The notes under the pieces were generated by a model that was not told the origin of the DNA, ran no database searches, and was given only the letters and a program-made list of their open reading frames with translations. From positions 3,819,001 through 3,883,000 of the forward strand of contig CP104793.1 of assembly GCA_025916135.1 (NCBI GenBank): DNA of 64,000 nucleotides, in the 5' to 3' direction. A program made the translations under genes and the position numbers. Shown here one piece after another: positions 1-8,214 of the stretch (positions are counted from its first letter, which is position 1; each line of letters starts with the position of its first letter). Source of the DNA: Rhodobacteraceae bacterium D3-12 (GTDB lineage: Bacteria > Pseudomonadota > Alphaproteobacteria > Rhodobacterales > Rhodobacteraceae).

Positions 1-1
1 G

Positions 2-1114
2 CATCCCGGCACGCTCAAGGCCTATAACCCTCCCGCCGCGCCCGACCGCGCCGCCGAGGTCAAGATTCTCGGCGAAGACGGGCTTAAGGACACGCTGTAC
101 ATCAACCCCTATACCGGCGCCGTTCAAGGCAGCTTCTGGGACAGCGGACCGGCTGGATCGCCGCCAATGTATGTGGTGCGCAAACTGCACAGCCTCAACC
201 TTGTCGGCTGGTGGGGCAACCGCATCATCGAGATGGCAGCCGGCTGGATGATCCTGCTGGTCGGCACCGGGATTTACCTCTGGTGGCCGCGGGGTCGCAA
301 TGTCGGCGTGCTGAAACCACGGGCGCGGCGCGGGCGGCCTCTGTGGCGTGATCTGCATGCCGTGACCGGGCTTTATACCGCCGGGTTTATCCTGTTCCTC
401 GCCTTTAGCGGACTGCCGTGGTCGGGGTTCTGGGGCAAGCATTTCTATGATCTGACCTATGCCGCTGGCCTTGGGATGCCCGATGGCTATTGGGGCAATT
501 ACCCCACCTCGGACAAACCCGTGGGCGAGGCGATCGACCGCACGCCTTGGATCATGGAGCATCAGCCGATGCCCGTGTCCGGCGCCGCCTCTGGTGTGCC
601 AGCGGGGTTGAATCAGATCGTTGCAACGGTGGAAGCCGCCGGAATGCACCCCGGTTATGCGCTCAACATGCCGGGCGGAGAGACAGGTGTTTTCACCGCC
701 TCTGTCTATCCCGATGACATCACACAGGAGCGGGTGATGCATCTCGATCAATACACCGGCAAGGTGCTGTTCGACATGGGACTGGCCGAGCTTGGCCCCT
801 TCGGGCGCGCCGCTGAATGGGGGGTCAGCCTCCATATGGGACAGGCCTTTGGTCTGGCGAATCAACTGGTCTTGCTGCTGGCCTGTGTGGCGATGGTGTT
901 GATGGCGGTCTCTGCCGCCGTGATGTGGTGGAAACGCCGCCCCGCCGGACGGCTGGGCGCGCCAACCGTGCCGTCAGATTTCCGTATCCCGCGCGGGGTG
1001 CTGGTGATTGCAGTGCTGGCGGGGGTTCTGTTCCCGCTGGTCGGGCTGTCGTTGCTGGTGATCGCCGCGTTGGAGCTTTGCCTCTATGCGCTGCGGCGGA
1101 TGAAAGCGGCGTGA
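2..1114 (+). CDS. PepSY-associated membrane protein (5' truncated by the window)
   Basis: The reading frame is open from base 2 to the stop at 1114, leaving 370 residues of a protein whose start lies outside the window. PepSY-TM proteins are inner-membrane proteins, often encoded near iron or siderophore uptake genes and called iron-regulated membrane proteins. Visible traits are the motif KLHSLNLVG before a membrane segment ending in WWPRG, a second RDLHAVTGLY motif before another membrane segment, a soluble PepSY-like region, and a C-terminal pair of membrane helices. The conserved histidines in the LH motifs fit the family. Iron or heme involvement is inferred from the family; no uptake gene is visible here. 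Confidence 0.8.
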   Translation, partial: HPGTLKAYNPPAAPDRAAEVKILGEDGLKDTLYINPYTGAVQGSFWDSGPAGSPPMYVVRKLHSLNLVGWWGNRIIEMAAGWMILLVGTGIYLWWPRGRNVGVLKPRARRGRPLWRDLHAVTGLYTAGFILFLAFSGLPWSGFWGKHFYDLTYAAGLGMPDGYWGNYPTSDKPVGEAIDRTPWIMEHQPMPVSGAASGVPAGLNQIVATVEAAGMHPGYALNMPGGETGVFTASVYPDDITQERVMHLDQYTGKVLFDMGLAELGPFGRAAEWGVSLHMGQAFGLANQLVLLLACVAMVLMAVSAAVMWWKRRPAGRLGAPTVPSDFRIPRGVLVIAVLAGVLFPLVGLSLLVIAALELCLYALRRMKAA

Positions 1115-1203
1115 TGTAGACGCCCATTTGGGGCGGCGTTCACACGTCGCCCCGATCTCTTCCCGCCCCGGGTTTGATCCGGGCTCATCCGGTCCAAGTC
1201 ACG

Positions 1204-1962
1204 TCACACCAAGCCCAGCTTGATCGCGCACCACAACAGCCCGATCAATATCGGCTGATGCACGAGGTAGATCATCAGACTATGCCGCCCCGGCCACAGC
1301 AGCGCCTTGGGCACGCGCCCGCCGCCAAACGTCACCCGCAGCCATGTCCAAACGCCAAACCGCGCCGCCAGATGGGCAAACATCATGCCAAACAGGAACG
1401 GTGCGAACCACGGGAACACCGGCTCGAAATCGAGCGTCGGCGGCACCCACGGCGACAGGCCGGTCCACGCCCCCCAACGCCCGGTGAACACCTCCGAGCG
1501 ATAGACCATCGGCAAGGCGACCACCCCCACCCCGACCAGCCCCGTCAGCCACAAGGGCCGGCGCAAAAACGCCAGCCCCAGCACCGAAGACAGCGCAATC
1601 GAGTGTAGAATACCGAAGAAGATGAACGCATGCGGCATGGCCACCCACGTCGCCACGCTCACCGCGCCTGCCGCCGCCACCAACAGGCCCAGCCGCCGGA
1701 AATACCCGGCCCAGCGCACCCCGGCTCCATGGGCCAGCACAAGGCTCACCCCGGCGAGGAAGATGAACCCGCCCGCCACGCACATGGCAAACACGGCCCA
1801 GCCGCCCGCAAGTGTTGTCCCCGCCGCAATCAGCCCGAAATCTTCCAAGTCGCGGGTAAAGTGAAACACCACCATCCCGACAATCGCGATGGTCCGCGCC
1901 AGATCGACCGCATCAATCCGCCCGCGCAACGCTGCGCTTGCCCCGTCGGCCTCAACAGTCAT
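1204..1962 (-). CDS. DUF1624 / HGSNAT-type acyltransferase-like membrane protein
   Basis: 252 residues, predicted to be an integral membrane protein with about seven hydrophobic segments. It starts with a short polar stretch and RIDAVDLARTIAIVGM, the typical opening of DUF1624 (heparan-alpha-glucosaminide N-acetyltransferase catalytic domain). The arginine and aspartate after the first turn and the HFTRDLEDF motif are conserved in the family. Related proteins move acyl groups across the membrane, but the substrate is unknown here. It converges with the upstream PepSY gene and runs in the same direction as the YHYH protein gene 33 bases upstream, so the two may be cotranscribed. Confidence 0.8.
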   Translation of the reverse strand: MTVEADGASAALRGRIDAVDLARTIAIVGMVVFHFTRDLEDFGLIAAGTTLAGGWAVFAMCVAGGFIFLAGVSLVLAHGAGVRWAGYFRRLGLLVAAAGAVSVATWVAMPHAFIFFGILHSIALSSVLGLAFLRRPLWLTGLVGVGVVALPMVYRSEVFTGRWGAWTGLSPWVPPTLDFEPVFPWFAPFLFGMMFAHLAARFGVWTWLRVTFGGGRVPKALLWPGRHSLMIYLVHQPILIGLLWCAIKLGLV

Positions 1963-1995
1963 ACGTGAAAGCGGGCCCGACCCCGCACAGCGCCA

Positions 1996-2988
1996 TCATG
2001 GGCGCGGTGGCCGCTTGGACGCATCACAGACAGCGCCCTCTTCGCCCGTGACACAGCCCGCTTCGGCCTTGAGACAGGGCAGGATCGCGTTCGAACCGGG
2101 TGCACCGGCGTGGTAATGATAGCCTTCGCTCTCGCTCGTATGACCGTTGCATTTGTCCAGATCCGTGGGTTTGCTCCCGTCCTTCAACAGATGCGCAAAA
2201 ATCGAATAGCCATCCATCGCGATCCCGATCATGGCCGCGTCGCCCTCTTGCGGTTTCAACCCGTCCAGACAGTCAGTCACCGCGTGATAGTGATAGCCGA
2301 CATGCAGGTTCACATGCCCGCCGCAGTCATCAAACGGTGCAATCGTATGCGCCCCGATGATGTGATCCACCGGCGCGGGCCCGTCCAGCCGGATTCCGTT
2401 CAGCGCCACGCCGGACCCCGCCATCCGCGTATCATTACTGCGCCATGTGTCCTGCGGCTCAAGCGGGATCGAATAGGTCACCGTCGCATCCGAAGGCATA
2501 TATTCGATCCGGCATTCCACACAGTAGTTGTTGTATTTCTCGTCCACATCGGGCCGCGCCGCCGCTTCACAGGACGCCTTGGTATCGGTCACGTTGATCT
2601 TGCCCGTCACCGGATCAAACAGCTGCCAGACGTCGTCGCCATAAAGCTCGGCCAGCCGTTTGACAAAGGCTCCGTCGACGTCATGCACTTCGCCATCCTT
2701 GAGCCAGATGCCGCCCTTGTCGGCCCCGTCGCTCACCGATGTCGGACACCACGGGCCGGGCTCATAGGTTTTCGGCTGCGCCTTGACCGTGATCTGGAAA
2801 CATTTGGTCTTGGTCCCGCGCGACAATGTGCAATCCACTTCGGTCGGACCGGCCACCACATTGGCGCCGTCAAACAGATGGGCAATCTCATGGAGCTTGC
2901 CCTCCTGTTCATGCGCCATGGCAGGCATGGCAATAATCCAGGAAAGCGCTGCGATAGGGGCAAGCGTTGCAAAAGAGAGGCGGTTCAT
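1996..2988 (-). CDS. Secreted YHYH domain-containing protein
   Basis: 330 residues. I chose the ATG at 2988 because an AAAAGGA ribosome site lies just upstream and the protein then begins with a clean signal peptide (MNRLSFATL followed by a hydrophobic core and AMPAMA/HE). The YHYH domain is recognised from the two copies of its namesake motif, HVGYHYHAVTDC and SEGYHYHAGA, and from several cysteines likely paired in the periplasm. YHYH proteins are widespread in marine bacteria and have no firmly known function; the histidines suggest metal binding (inference). An ATG-like start 11 codons further upstream is possible but would spoil the signal peptide. Confidence 0.85.
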   Translation of the reverse strand: MNRLSFATLAPIAALSWIIAMPAMAHEQEGKLHEIAHLFDGANVVAGPTEVDCTLSRGTKTKCFQITVKAQPKTYEPGPWCPTSVSDGADKGGIWLKDGEVHDVDGAFVKRLAELYGDDVWQLFDPVTGKINVTDTKASCEAAARPDVDEKYNNYCVECRIEYMPSDATVTYSIPLEPQDTWRSNDTRMAGSGVALNGIRLDGPAPVDHIIGAHTIAPFDDCGGHVNLHVGYHYHAVTDCLDGLKPQEGDAAMIGIAMDGYSIFAHLLKDGSKPTDLDKCNGHTSESEGYHYHAGAPGSNAILPCLKAEAGCVTGEEGAVCDASKRPPRP

Positions 2989-3142
2989 AACATATCCTTT
3001 TCCATTCGATGACTGGGCCAACTCCTTAACGCGTCCCTACATCATTTCTGTCGCGCGGGAGCAAATTTCTTCACCCCCTGCGCACCATTCCGCCTGTTGC
3101 CTCTCTCGTTATCGCCCCGCCGCCATCCTCTGGCGATTTGGC

Positions 3143-5098
3143 TCAACGCGCCCGTTCGGCGGCATAATCCACAAACACGTCAAAACTGTCCGGATTGGCC
3201 ATCGAATCACGGTTCACCACCGTCTTTGGATCGCCCCCCAGCAACAGCTTCTTCACCGGCACTTCCAGCTTTTTACCCGACAGGGTGCGCGGCACCTCAT
3301 CCACCTGCACAATCTCATCCGGTAGGAACCGCGCCGAAACCTGTGCACGAATGCCCGCGTTGATCCGCGCCTTGAGGTCATCGTCCAACACCAGCCCCTC
3401 GCGAAGCACGACAAACAGCGGCATGAAGCTCTCGCGCCCAAGGAACTCTAGGTCGATCACCAGCGAATCCAGCACCTCATCCAAGGCCTCGACCGCGCGG
3501 TAAATCTCGCTTGAGCCAAGCCGCAGACCGCGCCGGTTGATCGTCGCATCCGAGCGGCCATAGATGATCGAACCGCCCTCGGGCGTGAACTCGATCCAGT
3601 CGCCATGCCGCCAGACACCGGGATAGGTGTCGAAATAACTCTCGAACAGGCGCGAGCCATCGTCGTCACCCCAGAAATAGAGCGGCATCGAGGGCAGCGG
3701 CTCGGTGCAGACCAATTCGCCCACCGCGCCGATCAACTCCTTGCCCGCCTCGTCATAGGCACGCACGGCATTGCCCAGCGCACGGCACTGCATTTCACCG
3801 GCGCGCACCGGCATCATCGGGTTGCCCACAACAAAGGCTCCGGCCAAATCGGTGCCGCCGCTGATCGGCGCCAGCCACAGATCGCGCTTCACTTGCGCGT
3901 AGATCCAGTCATAACCCTCCTGGCTCAGCGGCGATCCGGTCGATCCCAACGCACGCAACGCCGAGAGGTCCAACTCGGCGCCCGGTCGCACACCGGCCTT
4001 CTCGCAGCCCATGTAAAACGCGGCCCCCGCCCCGAAATACGTCAGCTTCTCACGCGCCACAAAGCGCCAGACCTCAAGCATATCAGGGTGGTTCGGTGCG
4101 CCGTCAAACAACGCCACCATCGCCCCCCGCGCCAAGGCAGTCCATTGCGAATTCCACATGATCCACCCCGAGGAGGTCATCCAGGAATAGCGATCTTCAG
4201 GCCCCAGATCCTGATGCAGGCTTTGCTTGGCCCCTTCCAGCAACACGCCCCCGTGGCCATGCACAATCGGCTTGGGGTTGCCCGTGGTCCCCGATGAATA
4301 AACGATCCAGATCGGATCGGAAAAGCCGACATCAATCGCCTCCGCCGGCGCCTTGTCCTTGGTCACATCGGCCCAGTCTTCCCACCCCTTGGGCGCTGTG
4401 CCTTGGGTGACGACCATCACCTTATGCGCAAGGCTCGGCAAATCGTCGGTGATCTCCTGCAACAATGCGCGCCGGTCGATCTGCTTGCCGTTATGGGTAT
4501 AGCCGTCCTGCGCAATAAGAACCTTCGGCTCGATCTGGCGGAACCGGTCTGAAATCGCCACATGCCCCATGTCCGGCGCACAAAGAGACCACACCGCACC
4601 CAGCCCCGCCGTCGCCAGAAACGCCACCACCGCCTCCATCGCATTGGGCAAAACGGCAACCACCCGGTCGCCTTTTTCCACGCCCATACGCTTCAACGCG
4701 GCCTGAACCGCGCCCACCTCACCGGCCAACTCGGCCCATGTCATCTCGCGTCGGCCAAAGGTTTCGGATTGCAACACGACGGCCAAAGCGTCGGGCTTGT
4801 CCTCGGCATGGCGCAACACCTGCCGCGCGAAATTCGTCTGCGCGCCGACAAACCACTCCGCCCCCGGCATCTTGCGCTCGGCCAACACCTCGCTCCAGCC
4901 GCTCACCGGCAGATCAAAGAACGCAATAATCGCGGTCCAGAACCCCTCAAGATCACTCACCGACCATTCCCAAAGCGCGTGGTAGTCTGCAAAAACCAAC
5001 CCCCGCTCGCTCTCCACCCATCGAATGAATTGCGCCATCCAGCTGGCCTCGGCCTGCTCTTGGCTTGGCTGCCACAGAATCTCACGGTTTTCGGTCAT
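3143..5098 (-). CDS. aacS: Acetoacetate-CoA ligase
   Basis: 651 residues, the usual length for acetoacetyl-CoA synthetase. The enzyme activates acetoacetate with ATP and CoA, feeding ketone bodies or polyhydroxybutyrate breakdown products into acetyl-CoA. The adenylate-forming signature YSSGTTGNPK is at about residues 267-276, and the C-terminal catalytic lysine region RTLSGKKLEVP is at about residue 609. The N-terminal block with ASWMAQFIRW is typical of AacS rather than acetyl-CoA synthetase. The ATG at 5098 follows an AGGGAGGA ribosome site; the frame stays open another 60 codons into the tRNA-Met gene, so longer starts are unlikely. No polyhydroxybutyrate gene is adjacent. Confidence 0.95.
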   Translation of the reverse strand: MTENREILWQPSQEQAEASWMAQFIRWVESERGLVFADYHALWEWSVSDLEGFWTAIIAFFDLPVSGWSEVLAERKMPGAEWFVGAQTNFARQVLRHAEDKPDALAVVLQSETFGRREMTWAELAGEVGAVQAALKRMGVEKGDRVVAVLPNAMEAVVAFLATAGLGAVWSLCAPDMGHVAISDRFRQIEPKVLIAQDGYTHNGKQIDRRALLQEITDDLPSLAHKVMVVTQGTAPKGWEDWADVTKDKAPAEAIDVGFSDPIWIVYSSGTTGNPKPIVHGHGGVLLEGAKQSLHQDLGPEDRYSWMTSSGWIMWNSQWTALARGAMVALFDGAPNHPDMLEVWRFVAREKLTYFGAGAAFYMGCEKAGVRPGAELDLSALRALGSTGSPLSQEGYDWIYAQVKRDLWLAPISGGTDLAGAFVVGNPMMPVRAGEMQCRALGNAVRAYDEAGKELIGAVGELVCTEPLPSMPLYFWGDDDGSRLFESYFDTYPGVWRHGDWIEFTPEGGSIIYGRSDATINRRGLRLGSSEIYRAVEALDEVLDSLVIDLEFLGRESFMPLFVVLREGLVLDDDLKARINAGIRAQVSARFLPDEIVQVDEVPRTLSGKKLEVPVKKLLLGGDPKTVVNRDSMANPDSFDVFVDYAAERAR

Positions 5099-5239
5099 GT
5101 CGTCCTCCCTCTTGCGCGCCATCGTTTCCCGCCACGCGGCGCGGCGCAAGCGCGAACACAAAATGACGTTGCGCATTTTCGCCAACGGACCGGCACAGAA
5201 ACGATGTTGACCACAGAAAGAATGGGGGGAGAGTGTGTA

Positions 5240-5316
5240 TGGTGGCGTGAGGTGGACTTGAACCACCGACCCCAGCATTATGAGTGCTGTGCTCTAACCA
5301 GCTGAGCTACCACGCC
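5240..5316 (-). tRNA. tRNA-Met (CAT), elongator type
   Basis: The minus strand folds into a full cloverleaf. The 7-bp acceptor is GGCGTGG with TCACGCC (last pair G-U), the D arm is TAGCTCAGCTGGTTAGAGCA, the anticodon stem CAGCA/TGCTG encloses loop CTCATAA (anticodon at 5280-5282), and the T arm is GGTGG-TTCAAGT-CCACC. A discriminator A and an encoded CCA end the gene at 5240. The CAT anticodon could also mean tRNA-Ile2, but the acceptor and anticodon stems resemble elongator tRNA-Met. An initiator is unlikely because the first acceptor pair is a normal G-C. Confidence 0.93.
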
Positions 5317-5410
5317 ATTCACACGCCCGCCCGATTAGCCCCACTCGCCGCCCCTGTCAAACCGAAAATCCACCCGTGGCTTCATCTGACCGAAAATATC
5401 CCCGGGGGGT

Positions 5411-5489
5411 TTGGGGGGCTGGCCCCCTTAAGGTGGTGGGTCGGGGGCTGGCCCCCTTAAGGCGTGGGTTTGGGGGCTGGCCCCCCTAG
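5411..5489. repeat. Three tandem copies of a GC-rich palindromic unit
   Basis: Three copies of the palindrome GGGGGCTGGCCCCC are spaced about 30 bases apart; the first two are followed by TTAAGG. They lie between tRNA-Met and the SH3 protein gene. Each copy can form a tight hairpin. It may be a dispersed intergenic repeat of this bacterial group; there is no clear T-run to call it a terminator. Confidence 0.6.
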
Positions 5490-5559
5490 AGCGGGGGGCC
5501 GGGGCGCCAGCCTCATACGCCAATCCAAAAAACCTGTGCGCCGCAGGCGCTCCTTTGGA

Positions 5560-6024
5560 TCACTGCCTCAGGTATTTGGCAAATGCCCAACCCTGTGCGC
5601 CCGAAGAGTGGCGCACCCGGACCCAACTGCCTTTGCGTTCAAGAATGCGCACCCGGTCGCCATGATGCATCCGCCGCAGGATCTTGAAATCACCGCCCGG
5701 TCCGCTGCGCAGGTTCAAAAATCCGTCACCCGGCGAATACACCCGCCGTTGCAGCGTATTTGCCTTGGGCCGGACAAGATATTTGCTATAGGCCCAGCCC
5801 TCACGCCCGCTGGTCCGGTGGCGCACGCGCAGCCAGCCGCCCTTGGCCTCCAACACATCGACCTTGGCGCCATGGGTCATCCGGCGCACGATGTCATAGG
5901 AACTCCCCGGCCCGGTGCGCAGGTTGAGATAGCCATCACCGGGGCTGTTCACCCGCCGCATCTCGGCCTGCGCCGACACGGCCATCAAAACGAAAAACAT
6001 GAGCGCGCTCAAAATTCGGATCAT
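5560..6024 (-). CDS. Periplasmic protein with two bacterial SH3 domains
   Basis: 154 residues. A signal peptide (MIRILSALMFFVLMAVSAQA) is followed by two SH3b repeats, each carrying the same framework: VNSPGDGYLNLRTGPG with a following MTHGAKVDVLE, then VYSPGDGFLNLRSGPG with MHHGDRVRILE. Each repeat ends in a WVRVRH/GWAFAKYL-like strand. Such proteins usually bind peptidoglycan or act as accessory cell-wall proteins. A GGGAG ribosome site lies 8 bases before the ATG. It shares its direction with mscL, but the mscL terminator separates the two. Precise role unknown. Confidence 0.85.
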   Translation of the reverse strand: MIRILSALMFFVLMAVSAQAEMRRVNSPGDGYLNLRTGPGSSYDIVRRMTHGAKVDVLEAKGGWLRVRHRTSGREGWAYSKYLVRPKANTLQRRVYSPGDGFLNLRSGPGGDFKILRRMHHGDRVRILERKGSWVRVRHSSGAQGWAFAKYLRQ

Positions 6025-6105
6025 CTGAAATCTCCCGTCTGAAAATCAATGCCCGACCATAACATGCCGCCCCCGCTTGCACGCAAGGTTAAAGCCCGCG
6101 AAACG

Positions 6106-6134
6106 CAAAAAGGCCCGCCGTCTCGGGCGGGCCT
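6106..6134 (-). terminator. Rho-independent terminator of mscL
   Basis: Read on the minus strand, a hairpin with stem AGGCCCGCC/GGCGGGCCT and a short loop is followed by a run of five T, about 25 bases after the mscL stop codon. Confidence 0.85.
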
Positions 6135-6158
6135 TTCCATCAATACTGTCACCCAAGC

Positions 6159-6590
6159 TTACTTCTTGGCGAGCGCGTCGCGAATCTCGGCCAGAAGTTC
6201 CAGCTCGGTCGGCCCTGCCGGTGCCGCCTCTTCTGCGGGCTTCTCGGCTTCGGTTGCGGCTTTCGCCTTGTTCACCGATTTGACCAGCATGAACACAACC
6301 CATGCAATGATCAGGAAGTTGATCACGGCCATGATGAACGAGCCATAGGCAAACACTGCCGCGCCGCTTTCACGCGCCGCTTCAAGGCTCGCACCCTCGG
6401 CCACTTCACCGCTCAGAACGGCGTATTTGCTGGTGAAGTCAACGCCACCCATGAACAGCCCGATGATCGGGTTGATCAGGTCGTCGACCATTGATTTGAC
6501 AATGGCGGTAAACGCCGCACCGATGATGATACCAACGGCCATGTCCATCACGTTGCCCTTCGCGATGAAATCCTTGAATTCTTTGAGCAT
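6159..6590 (-). CDS. mscL: Large-conductance mechanosensitive channel
   Basis: 143 residues, normal for MscL. The channel opens under membrane tension to release solutes on osmotic downshock. The N-terminal amphipathic helix [20 protein letters not shown] leads into the pore helix [22 protein letters not shown], a periplasmic loop, the second membrane helix (about residues 75-100) and a C-terminal charged bundle rich in Ala and Glu. The ATG at 6590 has a GAGGA ribosome site and matches the family N terminus exactly; an upstream in-frame start would add 27 unrelated residues. It is followed by a strong terminator, so it is probably transcribed alone. Confidence 0.96.
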   Translation of the reverse strand: MLKEFKDFIAKGNVMDMAVGIIIGAAFTAIVKSMVDDLINPIIGLFMGGVDFTSKYAVLSGEVAEGASLEAARESGAAVFAYGSFIMAVINFLIIAWVVFMLVKSVNKAKAATEAEKPAEEAAPAGPTELELLAEIRDALAKK

Positions 6591-6730
6591 AGTTACGTCC
6601 TCACTAATTGTCCCACTGCGCGGCGTTTGGTTTATTTTTGAACACCACCTGTTTAAAGATAGCACGTTCATACATCTTTCTACTTATGTATTTATGGGAA
6701 TGAACCCCGGTTTTTCCCCCAAATGTGGCA

Positions 6731-7441
6731 ATGGAGACTCAATTGAATTCACTCACCGATCACCCGATCAATTCCCGCTGGCCTGCACAGAATCCGACCG
6801 TGCTTCAGCTTTATTCGTTTCCCACGCCAAACGGCGTCAAAGCGTCGATCATGCTCGAAGAAACCGGCCTCGAGTATGAGGCGCACAAGGTCACCCTGTC
6901 GGATGCCGATGTGAAAAGCCCCGAGTTTCTGGCGCTCAATCCCAACAACAAAATCCCTGCGATCCTTGATCCGAACGGCCCCGATGGCACCCCGCTGGCA
7001 CTGTTCGAAAGCGGCGCGATCCTGATCTATCTCGCGGAAAAGACCGGCAAGCTCCTCTCCTCCGATCCCGCCACGCGATACCAGACGATCCAATGGCTGA
7101 TGTTTCAGATGGGCGGCATCGGCCCGATGTTCGGCCAACTCGGCTTCTTTTACAAATTCGCCGGCAGCGCGATCGAAGACAAACGCCCGGTTGAACGCTA
7201 CATCGGCGAAACCAAGCGCCTGCTCGGTGTGCTTGACGGCGCTCTGGCGGGCAAAGACTGGATCATGGGCGAGTATTCCATCGCCGACATCGCCATCGCC
7301 CCTTGGATCCGCTCGCTGGATTTCTACGGCGCGAAAGAGACGGTGGGCTATGACAGCTTCAAAAACGTCACCGCCTATTTTGAGCGTTTCGCCGCCCGCC
7401 CCGCCGTGCAGCGCGGGCTGAATATTCCCCCGCGGGAGTGA
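6731..7441 (+). CDS. Glutathione S-transferase family protein (YghU/YfcG-like)
   Basis: 236 residues from the ATG at 6731 (a GTG two codons earlier is also possible; neither has a clear ribosome site). The thioredoxin-like N-terminal domain starts at LQLYSFPTPNGVKASIMLEE. NKIPAI is the cis-proline loop and ESGAILIYLAEK the glutathione-binding Glu-Ser pair. The all-helical domain follows, with the family motif SIADIAIAPW near residue 195. The TPNG motif and an N-terminal extension before the first strand match the YghU/YfcG class, which have disulfide-bond reductase activity toward glutathionylated or peroxide substrates. Substrate unknown here. Confidence 0.9.
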   Translation: METQLNSLTDHPINSRWPAQNPTVLQLYSFPTPNGVKASIMLEETGLEYEAHKVTLSDADVKSPEFLALNPNNKIPAILDPNGPDGTPLALFESGAILIYLAEKTGKLLSSDPATRYQTIQWLMFQMGGIGPMFGQLGFFYKFAGSAIEDKRPVERYIGETKRLLGVLDGALAGKDWIMGEYSIADIAIAPWIRSLDFYGAKETVGYDSFKNVTAYFERFAARPAVQRGLNIPPRE

Positions 7442-7504
7442 CCCGAAGGGTGAGGAGCCGGGCCAGCGCCCTTGACTCCGGGCTGTCATTGGCGCCCCCC
7501 CCCT

Positions 7505-8143
7505 TCACACCCCGAAATTGCGAATATGCGCCGGCATCTCGACCCCGTCGAGGTTTCGCTCATCCGGAACCGGCGGCAAAACCCGCGTCTCGACCGGAAT
7601 CACCCCCGCCCAGATCGGCAGCGCGTAATCCTCTTCGTCGTCCACCGGCCCGCCGCTGCGCACCTTGGCGCTGGCCTCGTCGATCTTGAGACCAAGCACA
7701 GTGGTCGCTTTCACCTCCTGCGCCGTATTGGGCCTGAGCATCCCGGCCCGCCCCGGCCATAACCCGTTGATGAACCGGTTCAGCTTTTCCTCCTTGTCGG
7801 CATCGGCAACCTTGAACGCACGGCCAAACACCATCGCCGCGCGATAGTTGGCCGAATGGTGAAGCCCCGACCGTGCCATCACAAAGCCGTCCAAAACCGA
7901 CACCGTCAAACACACCTCTGCACCTGCGCTTTTCCTAATCGCGCGGCTGGCCGACGAGCCGTGAAAGTAAACATGATCCCCTTCGCGCCACTGCAACGTC
8001 GGCGTGGCATAGGGCTTGCCATCAATCACATAGGCCACGGTGCACATGCTGGTCGCATCCAGAACCGCATGCACGGCCTCTGCATCATAGGCCCCGCGCT
8101 CATGGGCGCGGCGCAGGCGGGTTCGTTCGGTGGGCTGTGTCAT
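7505..8143 (-). CDS. Pyridoxamine 5'-phosphate oxidase-like flavin-binding protein
   Basis: 212 residues. The split-barrel flavin-binding fold is recognised from the N-terminal RLRRAHERGAYD, the strand CTVAYVIDGKPYATPT, and VYFHGSSASRAIR (typical FMN-contact strand), then MVFGRAFKV. The family binds FMN or F420-like cofactors and often has unknown substrates. An AAGGGA site precedes the ATG at 8143. It diverges from a MocR-type regulator only 71 bases away, a very common pairing in which the regulator controls a PPOX-like or vitamin B6 gene. A B6-related role is therefore suggested by context, not shown. Confidence 0.85.
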   Translation of the reverse strand: MTQPTERTRLRRAHERGAYDAEAVHAVLDATSMCTVAYVIDGKPYATPTLQWREGDHVYFHGSSASRAIRKSAGAEVCLTVSVLDGFVMARSGLHHSANYRAAMVFGRAFKVADADKEEKLNRFINGLWPGRAGMLRPNTAQEVKATTVLGLKIDEASAKVRSGGPVDDEEDYALPIWAGVIPVETRVLPPVPDERNLDGVEMPAHIRNFGV

Positions 8144-8179
8144 TGGCGTGTTCCCTTGGCTGTTGGCATGACCTCTTGC

Positions 8180-8214
8180 TCCAATCGCACTACCCCGCTA
8201 TTGGACTTATCCAA
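8180..8214. promoter_or_regulatory. Candidate MocR operator
   Basis: In the 71-base divergent gap, TCCAAT (8180-8185), ATTGGA (8200-8205) and TCCAA (8210-8214) form alternating direct and inverted copies. ATTGGA and the last TCCAA make the palindrome TTGGA-CTTA-TCCAA abutting the regulator start codon. MocR proteins typically bind such repeated half-sites in divergent promoters. Confidence 0.5.

Noticed and set aside
5411-5500. CRISPR array
   Set aside because: Only three GC-rich palindromes with spacers of about 15 bases and no cas gene; no CRISPR array was seen anywhere in the window.
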